Part shown: piece after piece, positions 26,750-36,011 of the stretch
Layout of the letters: every line of letters starts with the position of its first letter
Numbering within the stretch: the stretch's first letter is position 1
Assembly: GCA_028283745.1 (NCBI GenBank)
Contig: JAPWJZ010000007.1
Coordinates: 186,001-250,000, forward strand
Origin: Micavibrio sp.
GTDB taxonomy: Bacteria > Pseudomonadota > Alphaproteobacteria > Micavibrionales > UBA2020
Direction of reading: 5' to 3'
Length of the DNA: 64,000 nt
Made by a program: the position numbers and the translations under genes
The notes under the pieces: generated by a model
Seen by the model: only the letters and a program-made list of their open reading frames with translations
Database searches by the model: none
What the model was told of the DNA's origin: nothing

Positions 26750-27218
26750 CGAAGCCTATACAGTCACGATCGAAGAAGCGGAGCCGCGCTACATTGCGGC
26801 TATGCAGGCACGCGTGACGCTTGATGATGTGGGCGACAAGTTGCCGCCGCTCATGGAAAAAGCGTGGAAGCATGCGAAGAAGGCCGGGCTGGAACCGTCT
26901 GACCCCAGCATTGTTTTCTATAGCCCGCAACCCGGTGAAGACTTTGAAAAAGACGGCTGCGACATTGATGCCGGCCCCACCATTGGCGGGCGCTTCTGGA
27001 CGAAGGGCGTGCTTTCCTGCGCCATGACCCCCAAAGGCGCGGTTGCCAAAACCACGCATACGGGCGAGTACCATGACCTTAAAAATGCACATGATGCCAT
27101 TTTGAAGTGGTGCGCCGCCAACAACCATGCCGTTGAAGGCCCATGCTGGGAAGTTTACGGCCCGTGGACGGAAGATACCGACACCCTGACAACCGACGTG
27201 TATTACCTGCTGGCATAG
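26721..27218 (+). CDS. GyrI-like/effector-binding domain protein in the prp cluster
   Basis: 165 aa from a TTG start at 26721 with GGAG 7 bases upstream; it overlaps the end of prpD by 29 bases. One GyrI/AraC effector-binding-type domain: an early [20 protein letters not shown] strand, a central [22 protein letters not shown] stretch, and the pattern [12 protein letters not shown] near the end. Such stand-alone domains bind small hydrophobic ligands. Position between prpD and prpB suggests a role in propionate metabolism, but this is inference. Confidence 0.72.
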   Translation: MPSEKKASSNEAYTVTIEEAEPRYIAAMQARVTLDDVGDKLPPLMEKAWKHAKKAGLEPSDPSIVFYSPQPGEDFEKDGCDIDAGPTIGGRFWTKGVLSCAMTPKGAVAKTTHTGEYHDLKNAHDAILKWCAANNHAVEGPCWEVYGPWTEDTDTLTTDVYYLLA

Positions 27219-27228
27219 GACGAAACAA

Positions 27229-28128
27229 ATGCTTTTCACCAAAAAGAACTCCGCTGAAAAACGCGCGGATTTTGTCAAAGGCCTGAAATCCGGCAAGTTA
27301 TTGCGCTTTCCCGGTGCAATGAACCCGCTGACGGCGATGATGATTGAAAAGAAAGGCTTTGACGGCGTTTATATTTCCGGCGCTGTGCTGTCGGCCGACC
27401 TTGGCCTGCCGGACATCGGCCTGACGACGCTGACGGAAGTATCGCAGCGCGGGCAGCAAATGGCGCGGGTGACGGATTTACCCGCCATTATCGACATTGA
27501 CACCGGCTTTGGCGAGCCTATGAACGCCGCCCGCACCATACAGATCATGGAAGACGCCGGCATTGCCGGCTGCCACATTGAAGACCAGGAAAACCCGAAG
27601 CGCTGCGGCCATCTTGATAACAAGTCGGTGCTGCCTGTCGCCGACGTTGTTAAAAAAATTGCCGCTGCCGCCAAAGGCAAGCGCGATAAAAATTTCGTGC
27701 TGATTGCCCGCACAGATTCCCGCGCCGCCGAAGGCCTTGAAAAATCAATCGACCGCGCCAAGGCTTACATTGATGCGGGCGCTGACATGATTTTCCCCGA
27801 AGCGATGCAGGATGAAGGCGAATTTGAAGCCATGCGCAAGGCCGTTGCCGCGCCGCTGCTGGCCAACATGACTGAATTCGGCAAGTCAAAGCTGCTCACC
27901 GCCGTGCAGCTGGAACGCCTGGGTTATAACCTTGTCATTTACCCCGTCACCACGCTGCGCCTTGCCATGGGCGCGATTGACAGCGGTCTTGACGTGATCA
28001 AGGCCGAAGGCACGCAGGAAAGCCTGCTGGATAAAATGCAGCACCGCAAAGACCTGTACGCATTGCTGCAATACGAAGACTACAACGCTTTCGACCAGAA
28101 TATTTTCAACTTCACGGTCAAGAAATAA
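27229..28128 (+). CDS. prpB: methylisocitrate lyase
   Basis: 299 aa of the isocitrate lyase/PEP mutase superfamily. It splits 2-methylisocitrate into pyruvate and succinate. PKRCGHLDNK is the catalytic loop, IDIDTGFGEPMNAART the metal site, and IARTDSRAAEGLEKSIDRA follows. It starts 10 bases after the GyrI-like gene, so prpD-GyrI-prpB form one operon. Confidence 0.95.
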   Translation: MLFTKKNSAEKRADFVKGLKSGKLLRFPGAMNPLTAMMIEKKGFDGVYISGAVLSADLGLPDIGLTTLTEVSQRGQQMARVTDLPAIIDIDTGFGEPMNAARTIQIMEDAGIAGCHIEDQENPKRCGHLDNKSVLPVADVVKKIAAAAKGKRDKNFVLIARTDSRAAEGLEKSIDRAKAYIDAGADMIFPEAMQDEGEFEAMRKAVAAPLLANMTEFGKSKLLTAVQLERLGYNLVIYPVTTLRLAMGAIDSGLDVIKAEGTQESLLDKMQHRKDLYALLQYEDYNAFDQNIFNFTVKK

Positions 28129-29256
28129 TCACGGCGCCGGGGGTTTTTGCGAAGGCGCGCTTGACGTGGCCTGCAGGGCAACATACCTGCCGTCATTCAT
28201 CGCTACTTTGACGTTTCCACGGGCAAGCAGGCGAACGCCGTTTTTAACGCAAACATCTTCCCAGTCTTTATAACCTGCAGGGGGTTGGTAGCCGCCAGCG
28301 GCATAGCGGCCTTCAATGCCTGTGACAGATTTCATGCTATCCGTCGCGGCAGCGGCAACGCCATCATCGGTGAAACGGCTGCTACCGAAAAAGTCGTTGC
28401 CAGGCAGGGAGGCGTGATCCCACGCGACGATCTTATAAAGCCGGTAATTCGAAAAATCATCCGCTTTTTCCTGCCATGACGCGGGCGGCGATAATTGCGG
28501 ACGCGCGGCGTTGAGTGTAGCGGGGCGCACACGGTAGGTGATGCCGTTAAAGTCGGCCGTAGCATTCGCGCCTTCATTGAACGGATCAAAGCAAATAGCG
28601 CCAATATGTGGCAGCTTATCGCCATGCCGTTGCAACATGAGCCGCAAGGCGGCATCAAGGTGTGCGCCCATTTCGCCCTTGAACTCACCCGCAAAGGCGC
28701 CAGCGCCAATACCGGGCAGGGCGATGAGGGCAGGCTTGCCATCCAGCTTCGCTGTATCATTCGCATGCATAAGCAGCGGCAGCAGGCGACGCTCGATTAA
28801 ATTCGAATATTTATCCCGATCAATCCAGCCGTTATCCGTGACTTCCGTATAATCCGGTGGCAACCCCCTGAAAGCGCCGCCAGCGCCAAGCAGCGGGCCG
28901 GGCGTGAACATCAGGCAGGCGTCCATGGGCGTTGCATATTCGCGGAAGTTTTGGTCGTTGGGGCTCCAGGTGCCGTTATCAAAAACCCTTACAGCCATGA
29001 CGACGTTAATGTCGCCCAGCAACGCCAGCTCGCGGAAATTCCAGTCGCTGCCATCTCCGCGAATTTCGCTTTCGGCAAAAATGCGCGGTTGCTTAGTGGC
29101 CAGCAGGGCTTCGATGAACTGTTCGGCGGTATTTGCTGGCAAAAGATTTTTCAGGCGCGCGCCAGCTGTGGCGATGCCGTTTTCAACGTCTGATTTGTAT
29201 AGCAGAAGTGCGTGCAATGTCTTTTCAGACAGCACAATCTCGTAAGGTTGGGGCAT
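28129..29256 (-). CDS. macrodomain-like protein, 375 aa
   Basis: The start at 29256 lies 1 base after the stop of the upstream small ORF (TGACATG), implying coupling; 29295 is an alternative. The centre carries LIALPGIGAGAFAGEF followed by a helix and HIGAICFDPFNEG, which resembles the ADP-ribose-binding loop of macrodomains. A later IVAWDHASLPGNDFFG also fits that fold. The C-terminal 60 residues are a separate segment. It is the last gene of an operon with three tiny YjfB-like proteins. ADP-ribose binding is inferred from motif shape only. Confidence 0.5.
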   Translation of the reverse strand: MPQPYEIVLSEKTLHALLLYKSDVENGIATAGARLKNLLPANTAEQFIEALLATKQPRIFAESEIRGDGSDWNFRELALLGDINVVMAVRVFDNGTWSPNDQNFREYATPMDACLMFTPGPLLGAGGAFRGLPPDYTEVTDNGWIDRDKYSNLIERRLLPLLMHANDTAKLDGKPALIALPGIGAGAFAGEFKGEMGAHLDAALRLMLQRHGDKLPHIGAICFDPFNEGANATADFNGITYRVRPATLNAARPQLSPPASWQEKADDFSNYRLYKIVAWDHASLPGNDFFGSSRFTDDGVAAAATDSMKSVTGIEGRYAAGGYQPPAGYKDWEDVCVKNGVRLLARGNVKVAMNDGRYVALQATSSAPSQKPPAP

Positions 29257-29257
29257 G

Positions 29258-29410
29258 TCAGGCGTGAAGGTCGATCTGGTTGCCGCGCACGGCATCTGCC
29301 AGGATTAAATCGGCAAGTTTTTGCGCCGGCTTTTCAAGCTTCGCGGCAGATGACTGGGCAGGCGCGGAAGATTGTGCGGGAAGGGCTGCAGTGGCGGCGG
29401 AAACTTGCAT
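29258..29410 (-). CDS. small protein, 50 aa, third YjfB-like member
   Basis: ATG at 29408-29410, TGA at 29258-29260. An Ala/Ser/Gln-rich N-terminus leads to the helix KLADLILADAV and an ending GNQIDLHA. That last segment parallels the endings of the next two small proteins (GQALDIFA and GTNLDINV). It is 1 base before the macrodomain-like gene and 28 bases after the previous small gene. Confidence 0.5.
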   Translation of the reverse strand: MQVSAATAALPAQSSAPAQSSAAKLEKPAQKLADLILADAVRGNQIDLHA

Positions 29411-29438
29411 GGAACAGCGCCTTTGCTAATGCGAAACT

Positions 29439-29615
29439 TTAAGCGAAAATATCCAGTGCCTGGCCGACCGTACTGACGGAATCAAGCATCTGGACAATAC
29501 CCTGGTCGGCGGCAGCGGCATCTTCCAGCTTGGTTTCAAGCGCAGACGTTGCCGTCGCGTTGGTTGTCGGCGTGAAGACGAAGGGAAGAAGTGATGTTCC
29601 TGAAACGCTGCTCAT
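29439..29615 (-). CDS. small protein, 58 aa, YjfB-like
   Basis: ATG at 29613-29615 with AAGG 9 bases upstream; TAA at 29439-29441. A Thr/Ala-rich start, a helix (ALETKLEDAAAADQGIVQML) and an ending TVGQALDIFA. The last segment matches the neighbouring YjfB-like protein. It starts 11 bases after that gene. Confidence 0.55.
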   Translation of the reverse strand: MSSVSGTSLLPFVFTPTTNATATSALETKLEDAAAADQGIVQMLDSVSTVGQALDIFA

Positions 29616-29626
29616 ATCAGAAAACC

Positions 29627-29809
29627 TTAAACATTGATATCCAAGTTAGTGCCAACAGTCGAAGACGTCGCGATCATATCCGCGAGGCTTTGTTCGGTTT
29701 TGGCATTTTGCTTGAGCATGCTCAACGCAATCGTATTCGATGCGGAGGTTTGCTGAAGGGCGATAGCGACAGATGCTAATTCCATGTTTTGTACTTTCTG
29801 TACGGACAT
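29627..29809 (-). CDS. YjfB family putative motility protein, 60 aa
   Basis: AAAGG lies 6 bases before the ATG. The helix MELASVAIALQQTSASNTI then ALSMLKQNAKTEQSLADMI, with the ending GTNLDINV, is the pattern of the YjfB/putative motility protein family, whose molecular role is unknown. First gene of a four-gene minus-strand operon, divergent from prpC. Confidence 0.75.
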   Translation of the reverse strand: MSVQKVQNMELASVAIALQQTSASNTIALSMLKQNAKTEQSLADMIATSSTVGTNLDINV

Positions 29810-29954
29810 TTACTGCCTTTCAGTTTACAGGCTATTTGTTAATTTTGTGTTAAAATTTTTAAGGCATTGTTTTTACAGTTAAAAATTGCCCTTGCACTGG
29901 CGCAGCCAAGGCATTAAGCAAATATGTAGCAACCGTCACATGGAGGAAACCATT

Positions 29955-31109
29955 ATGACCAGCCAGACTTCCGCCCCTGAAATCAAGATCGCCAAAGGCC
30001 TTGCCGGCGTTTATTCCGATACCTCGAAAGTCTCGAAGGTCTTCGACGAAACCAATACGCTGACGTATTTCGGCTACCCGGTGCAGGAACTGGCTGAACA
30101 TTGCCGCTTTGAAGAAGTCGCCTATCTGCTGTGGCACGGCGAATTGCCGAATGCCGAACAGCTGAAAACCTTTGAAGCCGAAGAACGCAGCCAGCGTGAC
30201 ATTTCAAAAGAGCTTATCACCATCATCCGCCAATTCCGTAAAGACGCGCACCCGATGGATACGCTGCGCACCGCCGTCAGCTTCCTTGGCGTTGAAGACC
30301 CGGAGGCTGCCGATAATTCACGCGCCGCGAACATGCGCAAATCCATCCGCATGATGGCGAAAATTCCGACCATCATCGCCGCCGACTTCCGCATCCGCAA
30401 GGGGCAGGAGCCGATTGCGCCGAAAAAAGACCTGACAATGGCGGAAAACTTCTTCCACATGTATTTCGGCCAGGTGCCGGATGCGAAAATCGTCCGCTGC
30501 TTTGATGCTTCGCTGACGTTCTATGCGGAACATGGCTTTAATGCGTCCACCTTCACCGCGCGCACCATCGTTTCCTCGCTGTCGGAAATTTATGCGGCCG
30601 TCACGGGCGCCATCGGCTCCCTTAAAGGCCCGCTGCATGGCGGCGCGAACGAGGCGGTGATGCACATGCTGCTGAGCATTGGCGACGTTTCAAAAACCCA
30701 AAGTTGGATTGACGATGCGCTGACGCATAAAAAGCTCGTCATGGGCTTTGGTCACCGCGTTTATCGCAACGGCGACAGCCGCGTGCCGCACATGACCAAA
30801 TATTTCCACGACATGGCTAAAATCGCCAACGGCCAGAAATGGGTCGAGATGGAAGATATTCTTGCCAAAAACGTCATCGAGAAAAAAGGCATTCATCCGA
30901 ACCTCGATTTCCCCGTTGGCCCCGCGTATTACCTGATGGGTTTTGAAATTCCCATCTTTACGCCCATCTTCGTCATCAGCCGCATTACGGGCTGGACCGC
31001 GCACATCATGGAGCAGCTGGAAGACAACAAGCTGATGCGCCCTCTGTCCGTCTACAACGGCACACCGCAGCGCCCCGTACAGCCGCTGGAAAAACGCAAG
31101 GCCGCTTAA
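29955..31109 (+). CDS. prpC: 2-methylcitrate synthase/citrate synthase II
   Basis: 384 aa. The start at 29955 has GGAGG 8 bases upstream. The short form, AGVYSDTSKVSKVFDET near the start and the catalytic region GFGHRVYRNGDSRVPHM fit the PrpC/citrate synthase II branch rather than the hexameric type I enzyme. It joins propionyl-CoA and oxaloacetate. It has its own terminator and is separated from prpDB by the YjfB-macrodomain operon on the other strand. Confidence 0.92.
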   Translation: MTSQTSAPEIKIAKGLAGVYSDTSKVSKVFDETNTLTYFGYPVQELAEHCRFEEVAYLLWHGELPNAEQLKTFEAEERSQRDISKELITIIRQFRKDAHPMDTLRTAVSFLGVEDPEAADNSRAANMRKSIRMMAKIPTIIAADFRIRKGQEPIAPKKDLTMAENFFHMYFGQVPDAKIVRCFDASLTFYAEHGFNASTFTARTIVSSLSEIYAAVTGAIGSLKGPLHGGANEAVMHMLLSIGDVSKTQSWIDDALTHKKLVMGFGHRVYRNGDSRVPHMTKYFHDMAKIANGQKWVEMEDILAKNVIEKKGIHPNLDFPVGPAYYLMGFEIPIFTPIFVISRITGWTAHIMEQLEDNKLMRPLSVYNGTPQRPVQPLEKRKAA

Positions 31110-31130
31110 AGCTTTTTGCAGTTTTATACC

Positions 31131-31164
31131 AAAGGGCGGCATCTTTAACGGGTGCCGCCCTTTT
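31131..31164 (+). terminator. rho-independent terminator of prpC
   Basis: Arms AAAGGGCGGCA (31131-31141) and TGCCGCCCTTT (31153-31163), 11-base loop, ending in TTTT. It lies 22 bases after the prpC stop. Confidence 0.9.
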
Positions 31165-31235
31165 GCAATAGCTTGAAAAGTCTTGGATATTCAAACATTC
31201 ATTCTTTTGCAGGGAGTCTTTGATACAATACGGGC

Positions 31236-31832
31236 ATGAAATTGCAAACTGCAGACATCGAATTCCTGATCGCAGGTGAATATGCGCTGCGCTACATTTC
31301 CGGCAGGCCGGATTTGCTGGCGGCGCATACCAGCCCGGCGGGCGCGGCGGGCGATGGTTATTCGCTTTCCGGCCTTGCGCCGCTGCTGCCCGCAAGCGAT
31401 ACCAGCCGTTACCCCATTCCCTATGCCGCCGTACTGGACAATAAGGGCAAGCTTGCCGGCTTGCTGGAAGAGGCTCTTGGCAAAATTGTTGACCGCGCCC
31501 TGACTGAATCGCCTGATTACGGCGGATCGCTGACGTTTATGCTGCTGAAAGATATGTCGGGCGCGTCAAGTTCGTATGATGTTCACCCGCAGCATTGCCC
31601 CACCGGCAAGGCGGGGCGGCGGCATATCAAGCCAGAACAAATCGTTTCAGTCATAAAGCTTTCCGAGCTTGATGTGCTGGAAGGCGAAATCGCCCGCGAA
31701 CTTGGCCAACCGAATACGGCCAAAGCCATGCTACTGGAAAAAATTACCGCAAGCATTGTCACCATGCGCGAAACCGCACCCGCCGCGCGGCCAAAAGCAC
31801 CGGCGACGACCCGCAAGCCCGCGGCGCCTTAA
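31236..31832 (+). CDS. hypothetical protein, 198 aa
   Basis: Soluble. Residues 1-150 look like a single alpha-beta domain with FLIAGEYALRYISG and SPDYGGSLTFMLLKDMSG. The last 25 residues are Ala/Pro/Lys/Arg-rich. No family recognised. It is 6 bases before the DNA glycosylase gene, so it is likely co-transcribed with it. Confidence 0.65.
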   Translation: MKLQTADIEFLIAGEYALRYISGRPDLLAAHTSPAGAAGDGYSLSGLAPLLPASDTSRYPIPYAAVLDNKGKLAGLLEEALGKIVDRALTESPDYGGSLTFMLLKDMSGASSSYDVHPQHCPTGKAGRRHIKPEQIVSVIKLSELDVLEGEIARELGQPNTAKAMLLEKITASIVTMRETAPAARPKAPATTRKPAAP

Positions 31833-31838
31833 AACCCC

Positions 31839-32348
31839 ATGCACCACGAAGCCCGCAGTTTTTCACCTATTATTGCCAAGGAAGCGCGTACGCTTATCCT
31901 CGGTTCCATGCCCGGCATCAAATCACTGCAGGAACAACAGTATTACGCCCACCCACAAAATGCGTTCTGGAAGATAATGACGGCGTTGTTCGATATGCCG
32001 GTTGAAACCTATGCGCAGCGGCAGGCGATTATTACCGGCAATAACCTTGCGCTGTGGGATGTGCTGAAATATTGCGAGCGTTCCGGCAGCCTTGATACAC
32101 GCATTGATGACAAGACGATCGAGGTCAACGACTTTGCCGGACTTTTTAAAAAACAGCCCCACATCAGGCACATTTATTTCAACGGCGCAAAATCCGAAAA
32201 AGAGTTCCTGAAACGCGTTATACCCACGTTGCCGGACGACGTAAAGACACGGCTGATGCTGACGCGGCTGCCATCCACCAGTCCCGCCCATGCGGGCAAG
32301 CCGCTGCGGGATAAAGTGCGGGACTGGAAGATAATCCTAAAAGATTAA
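31839..32348 (+). CDS. family-6 uracil-DNA glycosylase superfamily enzyme (hypoxanthine-DNA glycosylase)
   Basis: 169 aa. ILGSMPGIKSLQEQQYYAHP gives the first conserved loop, IYFNGAKSE carries the Asn used by family-6 enzymes, and LPSTSPAHA is the second loop that contacts DNA. Family 6 removes deaminated adenine (hypoxanthine) from DNA rather than uracil. It overlaps the convergent ilvE by 4 bases. Confidence 0.88.
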   Translation: MHHEARSFSPIIAKEARTLILGSMPGIKSLQEQQYYAHPQNAFWKIMTALFDMPVETYAQRQAIITGNNLALWDVLKYCERSGSLDTRIDDKTIEVNDFAGLFKKQPHIRHIYFNGAKSEKEFLKRVIPTLPDDVKTRLMLTRLPSTSPAHAGKPLRDKVRDWKIILKD

Positions 32349-33247
32349 CCGGCTTTTTTCTGCTGGGCGGAAGCGGGCAGGCGTACCAGCTTCTCATATT
32401 CCTCGCGGATCATGCGGGTGATGGGGCCGACGGTGTAATCCTTGTCGTCAATCTTGCCGATGGGCGTGATTTCCGCCGCGGTGCCGGTGGCAAAGCATTC
32501 TTCCGCCGCCGCCAGTTCTTCCGGCATGATCGATCGTTCATGCAGCTTGATGCCTTTGGCGCGGATAATATCCATGACAGTCTGGCGGGTAATGCCGTTC
32601 AGAAAGCAATCCGCCACCGGCGTATGCACTTCGCCGCGCATGATCATGAAGAAATTTGCGCCGGTCAGCTCGGCCACGCGGCCGCGGTAATCCAGCATCA
32701 GCGCATCGCTGTAACCGTGGTTTTCCGCATCATGTTTCGACATGGTGCAAATCATGTAAAGGCCGGCAGCCTTGGCATGCACGGGCGCGCAATCGGGCGA
32801 TGGGCGGCGCCAGTTCGACGTTTTAATCGAAATGCCTTTTTCGCGCGCTTCACCGGTGAAATAGCTCGGCCATTCCCATGCGGCGACGGCAAGGTGGATT
32901 TTGGCCAGCTGCGCCGTCACGCCCATCTGCTCCGCACCGCGCCAGGCGAGGGGACGCAGGTACGCGTCCGTCAGGTTGTTTGCCTTCATCGCATCGATAC
33001 AGGCCTGGTTGATTTGCTCGAGAGTCCAGGTGATTTTCATATCCATCGTAGCGCAGCCGTCAAGCAGGCGCTGGCTGTGTTCGTTCAGCTTGAAGATATT
33101 TCCGTTGTATGCACGCACACCTTCAAAAACGCCGCTGCCGTAATGTAGCCCATGGGTCAAGAAATGCACTTTCGCGTCGCGCCACGGCACCAGCTTGCCA
33201 TCCATCCAGATAAAGCCGTCGCGATCGTCATAGGGAACCAGTGCCAT
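32345..33247 (-). CDS. ilvE: branched-chain amino-acid aminotransferase
   Basis: 300 aa fold-type IV PLP enzyme; last step of Leu, Ile and Val synthesis. HGLHYGSGVFEGVRAY is the N-terminal signature, PVHAKAAGLYM contains the PLP Lys, and VAELTGANFFMI the cofactor Glu region. Monocistronic, divergent from the response-regulator gene. Confidence 0.95.
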   Translation of the reverse strand: MALVPYDDRDGFIWMDGKLVPWRDAKVHFLTHGLHYGSGVFEGVRAYNGNIFKLNEHSQRLLDGCATMDMKITWTLEQINQACIDAMKANNLTDAYLRPLAWRGAEQMGVTAQLAKIHLAVAAWEWPSYFTGEAREKGISIKTSNWRRPSPDCAPVHAKAAGLYMICTMSKHDAENHGYSDALMLDYRGRVAELTGANFFMIMRGEVHTPVADCFLNGITRQTVMDIIRAKGIKLHERSIMPEELAAAEECFATGTAAEITPIGKIDDKDYTVGPITRMIREEYEKLVRLPASAQQKKAG

Positions 33248-33335
33248 GATGAATTTCCTTCAAGAGAAAAGGGTGCAATTTTGATGGCTTCATATTATCT
33301 TGAAGCCGTGCGCCGTACAATAAATAAATAGAATT

Positions 33336-34052
33336 ATGTCCAATCAAAAAACCGCAGAAATACCGCTCGATAAAAAGCCGCATATTCTTGTGGTGGATGA
33401 TGACGAGCGCCTGCGCAGCCTGCTGTCGCGCTTTTTGATAGAGCATGATTTTCTGGTGACCACCGCAACGGATGCCGCCGAGGCCCGCGATATTCTACAG
33501 CACCTTGCCTATGACCTTCTTATCCTCGACGTAATGATGCCGGGGGAGGATGGCATGGCGCTGACCAAGGGATTGAAAACACAAGGCCTCACCACGCCCA
33601 TTCTGCTGCTGACGGCGCTTGGCGAAGTTGAATCGCGCATCAGCGGGTTTGAGGCAGGGGCGGATGATTATTTGCCAAAGCCGTTCGAGCCACGCGAATT
33701 GCTGCTGCGCATCAATGCCATTCTGCGCCGCGTCGCCGCACCGCCGCCTGCTGCGGATGAAAATATCCGCTTCGGAAAATGGATGCTTGATCTTGCACGA
33801 GGGGAACTGGTGGCAGGTGAAGACCGCGTGCCGCTGACCTCCGTTGAGCATACGCTGCTTAAAGCCCTCGCCAGCAAAAAAGGCGAAGTCATCAGCCGCG
33901 AGGAACTTGCCGAGCTTTGCGCCATGAGCGCGAATGAACGCACCATTGATGTGCAGGTGACGCGCCTGCGCAAAAAAGTTGAAGAAGACCCAAAGCTGCC
34001 CAAGTACATTCAGACGGTGCGCGGCAAGGGCTATGTGTTGTGGTCTGACTGA
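33336..34052 (+). CDS. OmpR-family response regulator
   Basis: 238 aa. Receiver domain 1-125 with the acidic pocket VVDDDE, phosphoacceptor Asp in LLILDVMMPGEDG, and the Lys in YLPKPFEP. C-terminal winged helix ends QTVRGKGYVLWS. Its stop overlaps the ATG of the kinase gene by 1 base. The pair looks like the OmpR/EnvZ pair kept in alphaproteobacteria; the signal is unknown. Confidence 0.93.
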   Translation: MSNQKTAEIPLDKKPHILVVDDDERLRSLLSRFLIEHDFLVTTATDAAEARDILQHLAYDLLILDVMMPGEDGMALTKGLKTQGLTTPILLLTALGEVESRISGFEAGADDYLPKPFEPRELLLRINAILRRVAAPPPAADENIRFGKWMLDLARGELVAGEDRVPLTSVEHTLLKALASKKGEVISREELAELCAMSANERTIDVQVTRLRKKVEEDPKLPKYIQTVRGKGYVLWSD

Positions 34053-35401
34053 TGGCGCAGGGTATTTTCAAGAAAATAAAATCAGCCTTGCTGCCGCGCA
34101 CATTGTTTGGCCGCTCGCTGATGATTGTGGCGATGCCGATTTTGCTGATGCAGATGATCGTCGCCTTCATCTTTTTTGACCGTCACTGGGATGCGATGAG
34201 CGACAAGCTAGTCTTCGCCCTTGCCGGTGAGATCAGCATGGTAACGGAGCGGGTGATTGAAACCAACAACATCGCCCTGCAAACCGAAATCACGCGCCAG
34301 GCATCCCACAGCCTTGACCTGACCGTGTTTGTGGATAACGACGCCGCTGACTTGCAGCGCATGGAACTGTCATTCGAGAAGTTTTCATGGTTCAGCGTGG
34401 CACAAAAGCTGAAAGCCGTACTGGCGGACAGGCTGGAGAAAAAATTCACTATCCGCCCCTACGAAAAAGACAAGCAGTTTGAAATCGTGGTCGCCATCGG
34501 CCCGAAAAAGACGGTGCATTTCATTTGCCCTGACCGCCGCATTTACAGCCCGACCACATATATTTTCGTGTTGTGGATGATTGGCAGCGCTGTGCTGCTG
34601 CTCGGCATTGCCATGGCCTTTATGCGCAACCAGATCCGCCCCATCATGCGTCTTGCGGTCGCGGCCGAAAAATTCGGCAAGGGGCAGGATGTGCCGGACT
34701 TCAGGCCTGTAGGCGCGCACGAGGTACGGCAGGCATCCATCGCCTTCCTGCTTATGCGCGACCGCCTGCGCCGCCAGATGGAGCAGCGCACAGCCATGCT
34801 GTCCGGCGTATCGCATGACCTGCGCACGCCATTGACCCGCATGAAGCTTGAAATTGCCATGCTGAAGCCGTCGCCGGAAATTGAAAACCTGCGGCAGGAC
34901 GTTGAAGAAATGGAACGGATGCTGGAAGGCTACCTGACCTTCGCCAAGGGCGAGAGCGACGAAATGGTCGAAATGATCGACCTTAAATCCGTTCTCGAGC
35001 GCATTGTCGCCAAAGCGCGGCGGCAGGGCGCGGAAGTGCAGGAAGTGCTGCCCGAACAACGCATGATGATACGCCTGCGCCCCGTTGCCATTGAACGCGC
35101 GCTTGGCAACATTGTGACCAACGCCGGCAAGTTCGCAAAAAATACATGGGTAACGGCAACGGAGCAGGCCGACGTTTACGAAATTACCATTGATGACGAC
35201 GGCCCCGGCATTGCCCAGAACCTGCGCGAAGATGTTTTCAAGCCATTCTTCCGCATTGAAAAATCCCGCAACAAGAAGACCGGCGGCATCGGCCTTGGCC
35301 TGTCAATTGCGCAAGACATTGTGCATAGCCACGGCGGGGAAATTTTTCTGGAAGCGAGCAACCGCAACGGCCTGCGCGTTGTGATAAGGCTGCCGAAATA
35401 A
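34052..35401 (+). CDS. EnvZ-like sensor histidine kinase
   Basis: 449 aa. Two membrane segments (about 21-45 and 168-190) flank a periplasmic sensor; HAMP, HisKA with phospho-His in SGVSHDLRTPLTRMKLE, and HATPase with NIVTNAGKFAKN, DDGPGI and GGIGLGLSIA follow. It is coupled to the response regulator upstream. Confidence 0.93.
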   Translation: MAQGIFKKIKSALLPRTLFGRSLMIVAMPILLMQMIVAFIFFDRHWDAMSDKLVFALAGEISMVTERVIETNNIALQTEITRQASHSLDLTVFVDNDAADLQRMELSFEKFSWFSVAQKLKAVLADRLEKKFTIRPYEKDKQFEIVVAIGPKKTVHFICPDRRIYSPTTYIFVLWMIGSAVLLLGIAMAFMRNQIRPIMRLAVAAEKFGKGQDVPDFRPVGAHEVRQASIAFLLMRDRLRRQMEQRTAMLSGVSHDLRTPLTRMKLEIAMLKPSPEIENLRQDVEEMERMLEGYLTFAKGESDEMVEMIDLKSVLERIVAKARRQGAEVQEVLPEQRMMIRLRPVAIERALGNIVTNAGKFAKNTWVTATEQADVYEITIDDDGPGIAQNLREDVFKPFFRIEKSRNKKTGGIGLGLSIAQDIVHSHGGEIFLEASNRNGLRVVIRLPK

Positions 35402-35404
35402 AAT

Positions 35405-35977
35405 TTAGCGTTTCAGGAATTCAACGGCCTGTTCAAACCATTGCGTGCGCTTGTCGATCGCGGCCATGGTTTTTGCAAGGCCTTCGCTTTTATCCTTCAG
35501 CCAGACTTCCGCAAGTGACAGGTACAAAAAGCCGAAGGCTGCAACGGCGGCGGGCTGGCATTTACCCTGGTCAAGCCCCGCAAGGCGCAGCATACGGTCC
35601 ATGGTGCAGAAAAATTCTTTGGCGAAATTATGAACCTGCTTCGGGTGCCGCGTGAACAGCTGGGGCAGGGATTCATACGCGCCGCGGTGTTCTTCCGCGC
35701 GCTCGAACCGCTGCATAACAATTTCCATGAGATTATCGCGCCAGCTGTCGGTCAGATATTCCTCGACGCTGGCCTGCACATCATCCTCAACCGCCTGAAG
35801 GCTGGCTTTCAGCACCGCGAACGTATCCGCAAAGCGGCTTTCGACATCCTTCGGCGGCAGGCTTGCCTGTTTGGCAATATCCTTCAGCGTCAGCGCGTTC
35901 CAGCCGCCATCATCCGCCAGCGCAAGGGCGGCGGCGATGATGAGTTTCGTCTGGTCTGTTTTGCGTTTTTGTGCCAT
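35405..35977 (-). CDS. COQ9 family protein
   Basis: 190 aa. N-terminal TetR-like helices (LIIAAALALADDGGWNALTL, DIAKQASLP) and a C-terminal COQ9 region. COQ9 binds lipids and supports ubiquinone hydroxylation in mitochondria; bacterial copies in alphaproteobacteria are assumed to do the same. Convergent with the kinase gene; divergent from adenosine kinase. Confidence 0.88.
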   Translation of the reverse strand: MAQKRKTDQTKLIIAAALALADDGGWNALTLKDIAKQASLPPKDVESRFADTFAVLKASLQAVEDDVQASVEEYLTDSWRDNLMEIVMQRFERAEEHRGAYESLPQLFTRHPKQVHNFAKEFFCTMDRMLRLAGLDQGKCQPAAVAAFGFLYLSLAEVWLKDKSEGLAKTMAAIDKRTQWFEQAVEFLKR

Positions 35978-36011
35978 GTTTGTACGGATCTAAAATAGAA
36001 GGAATTTTCGC

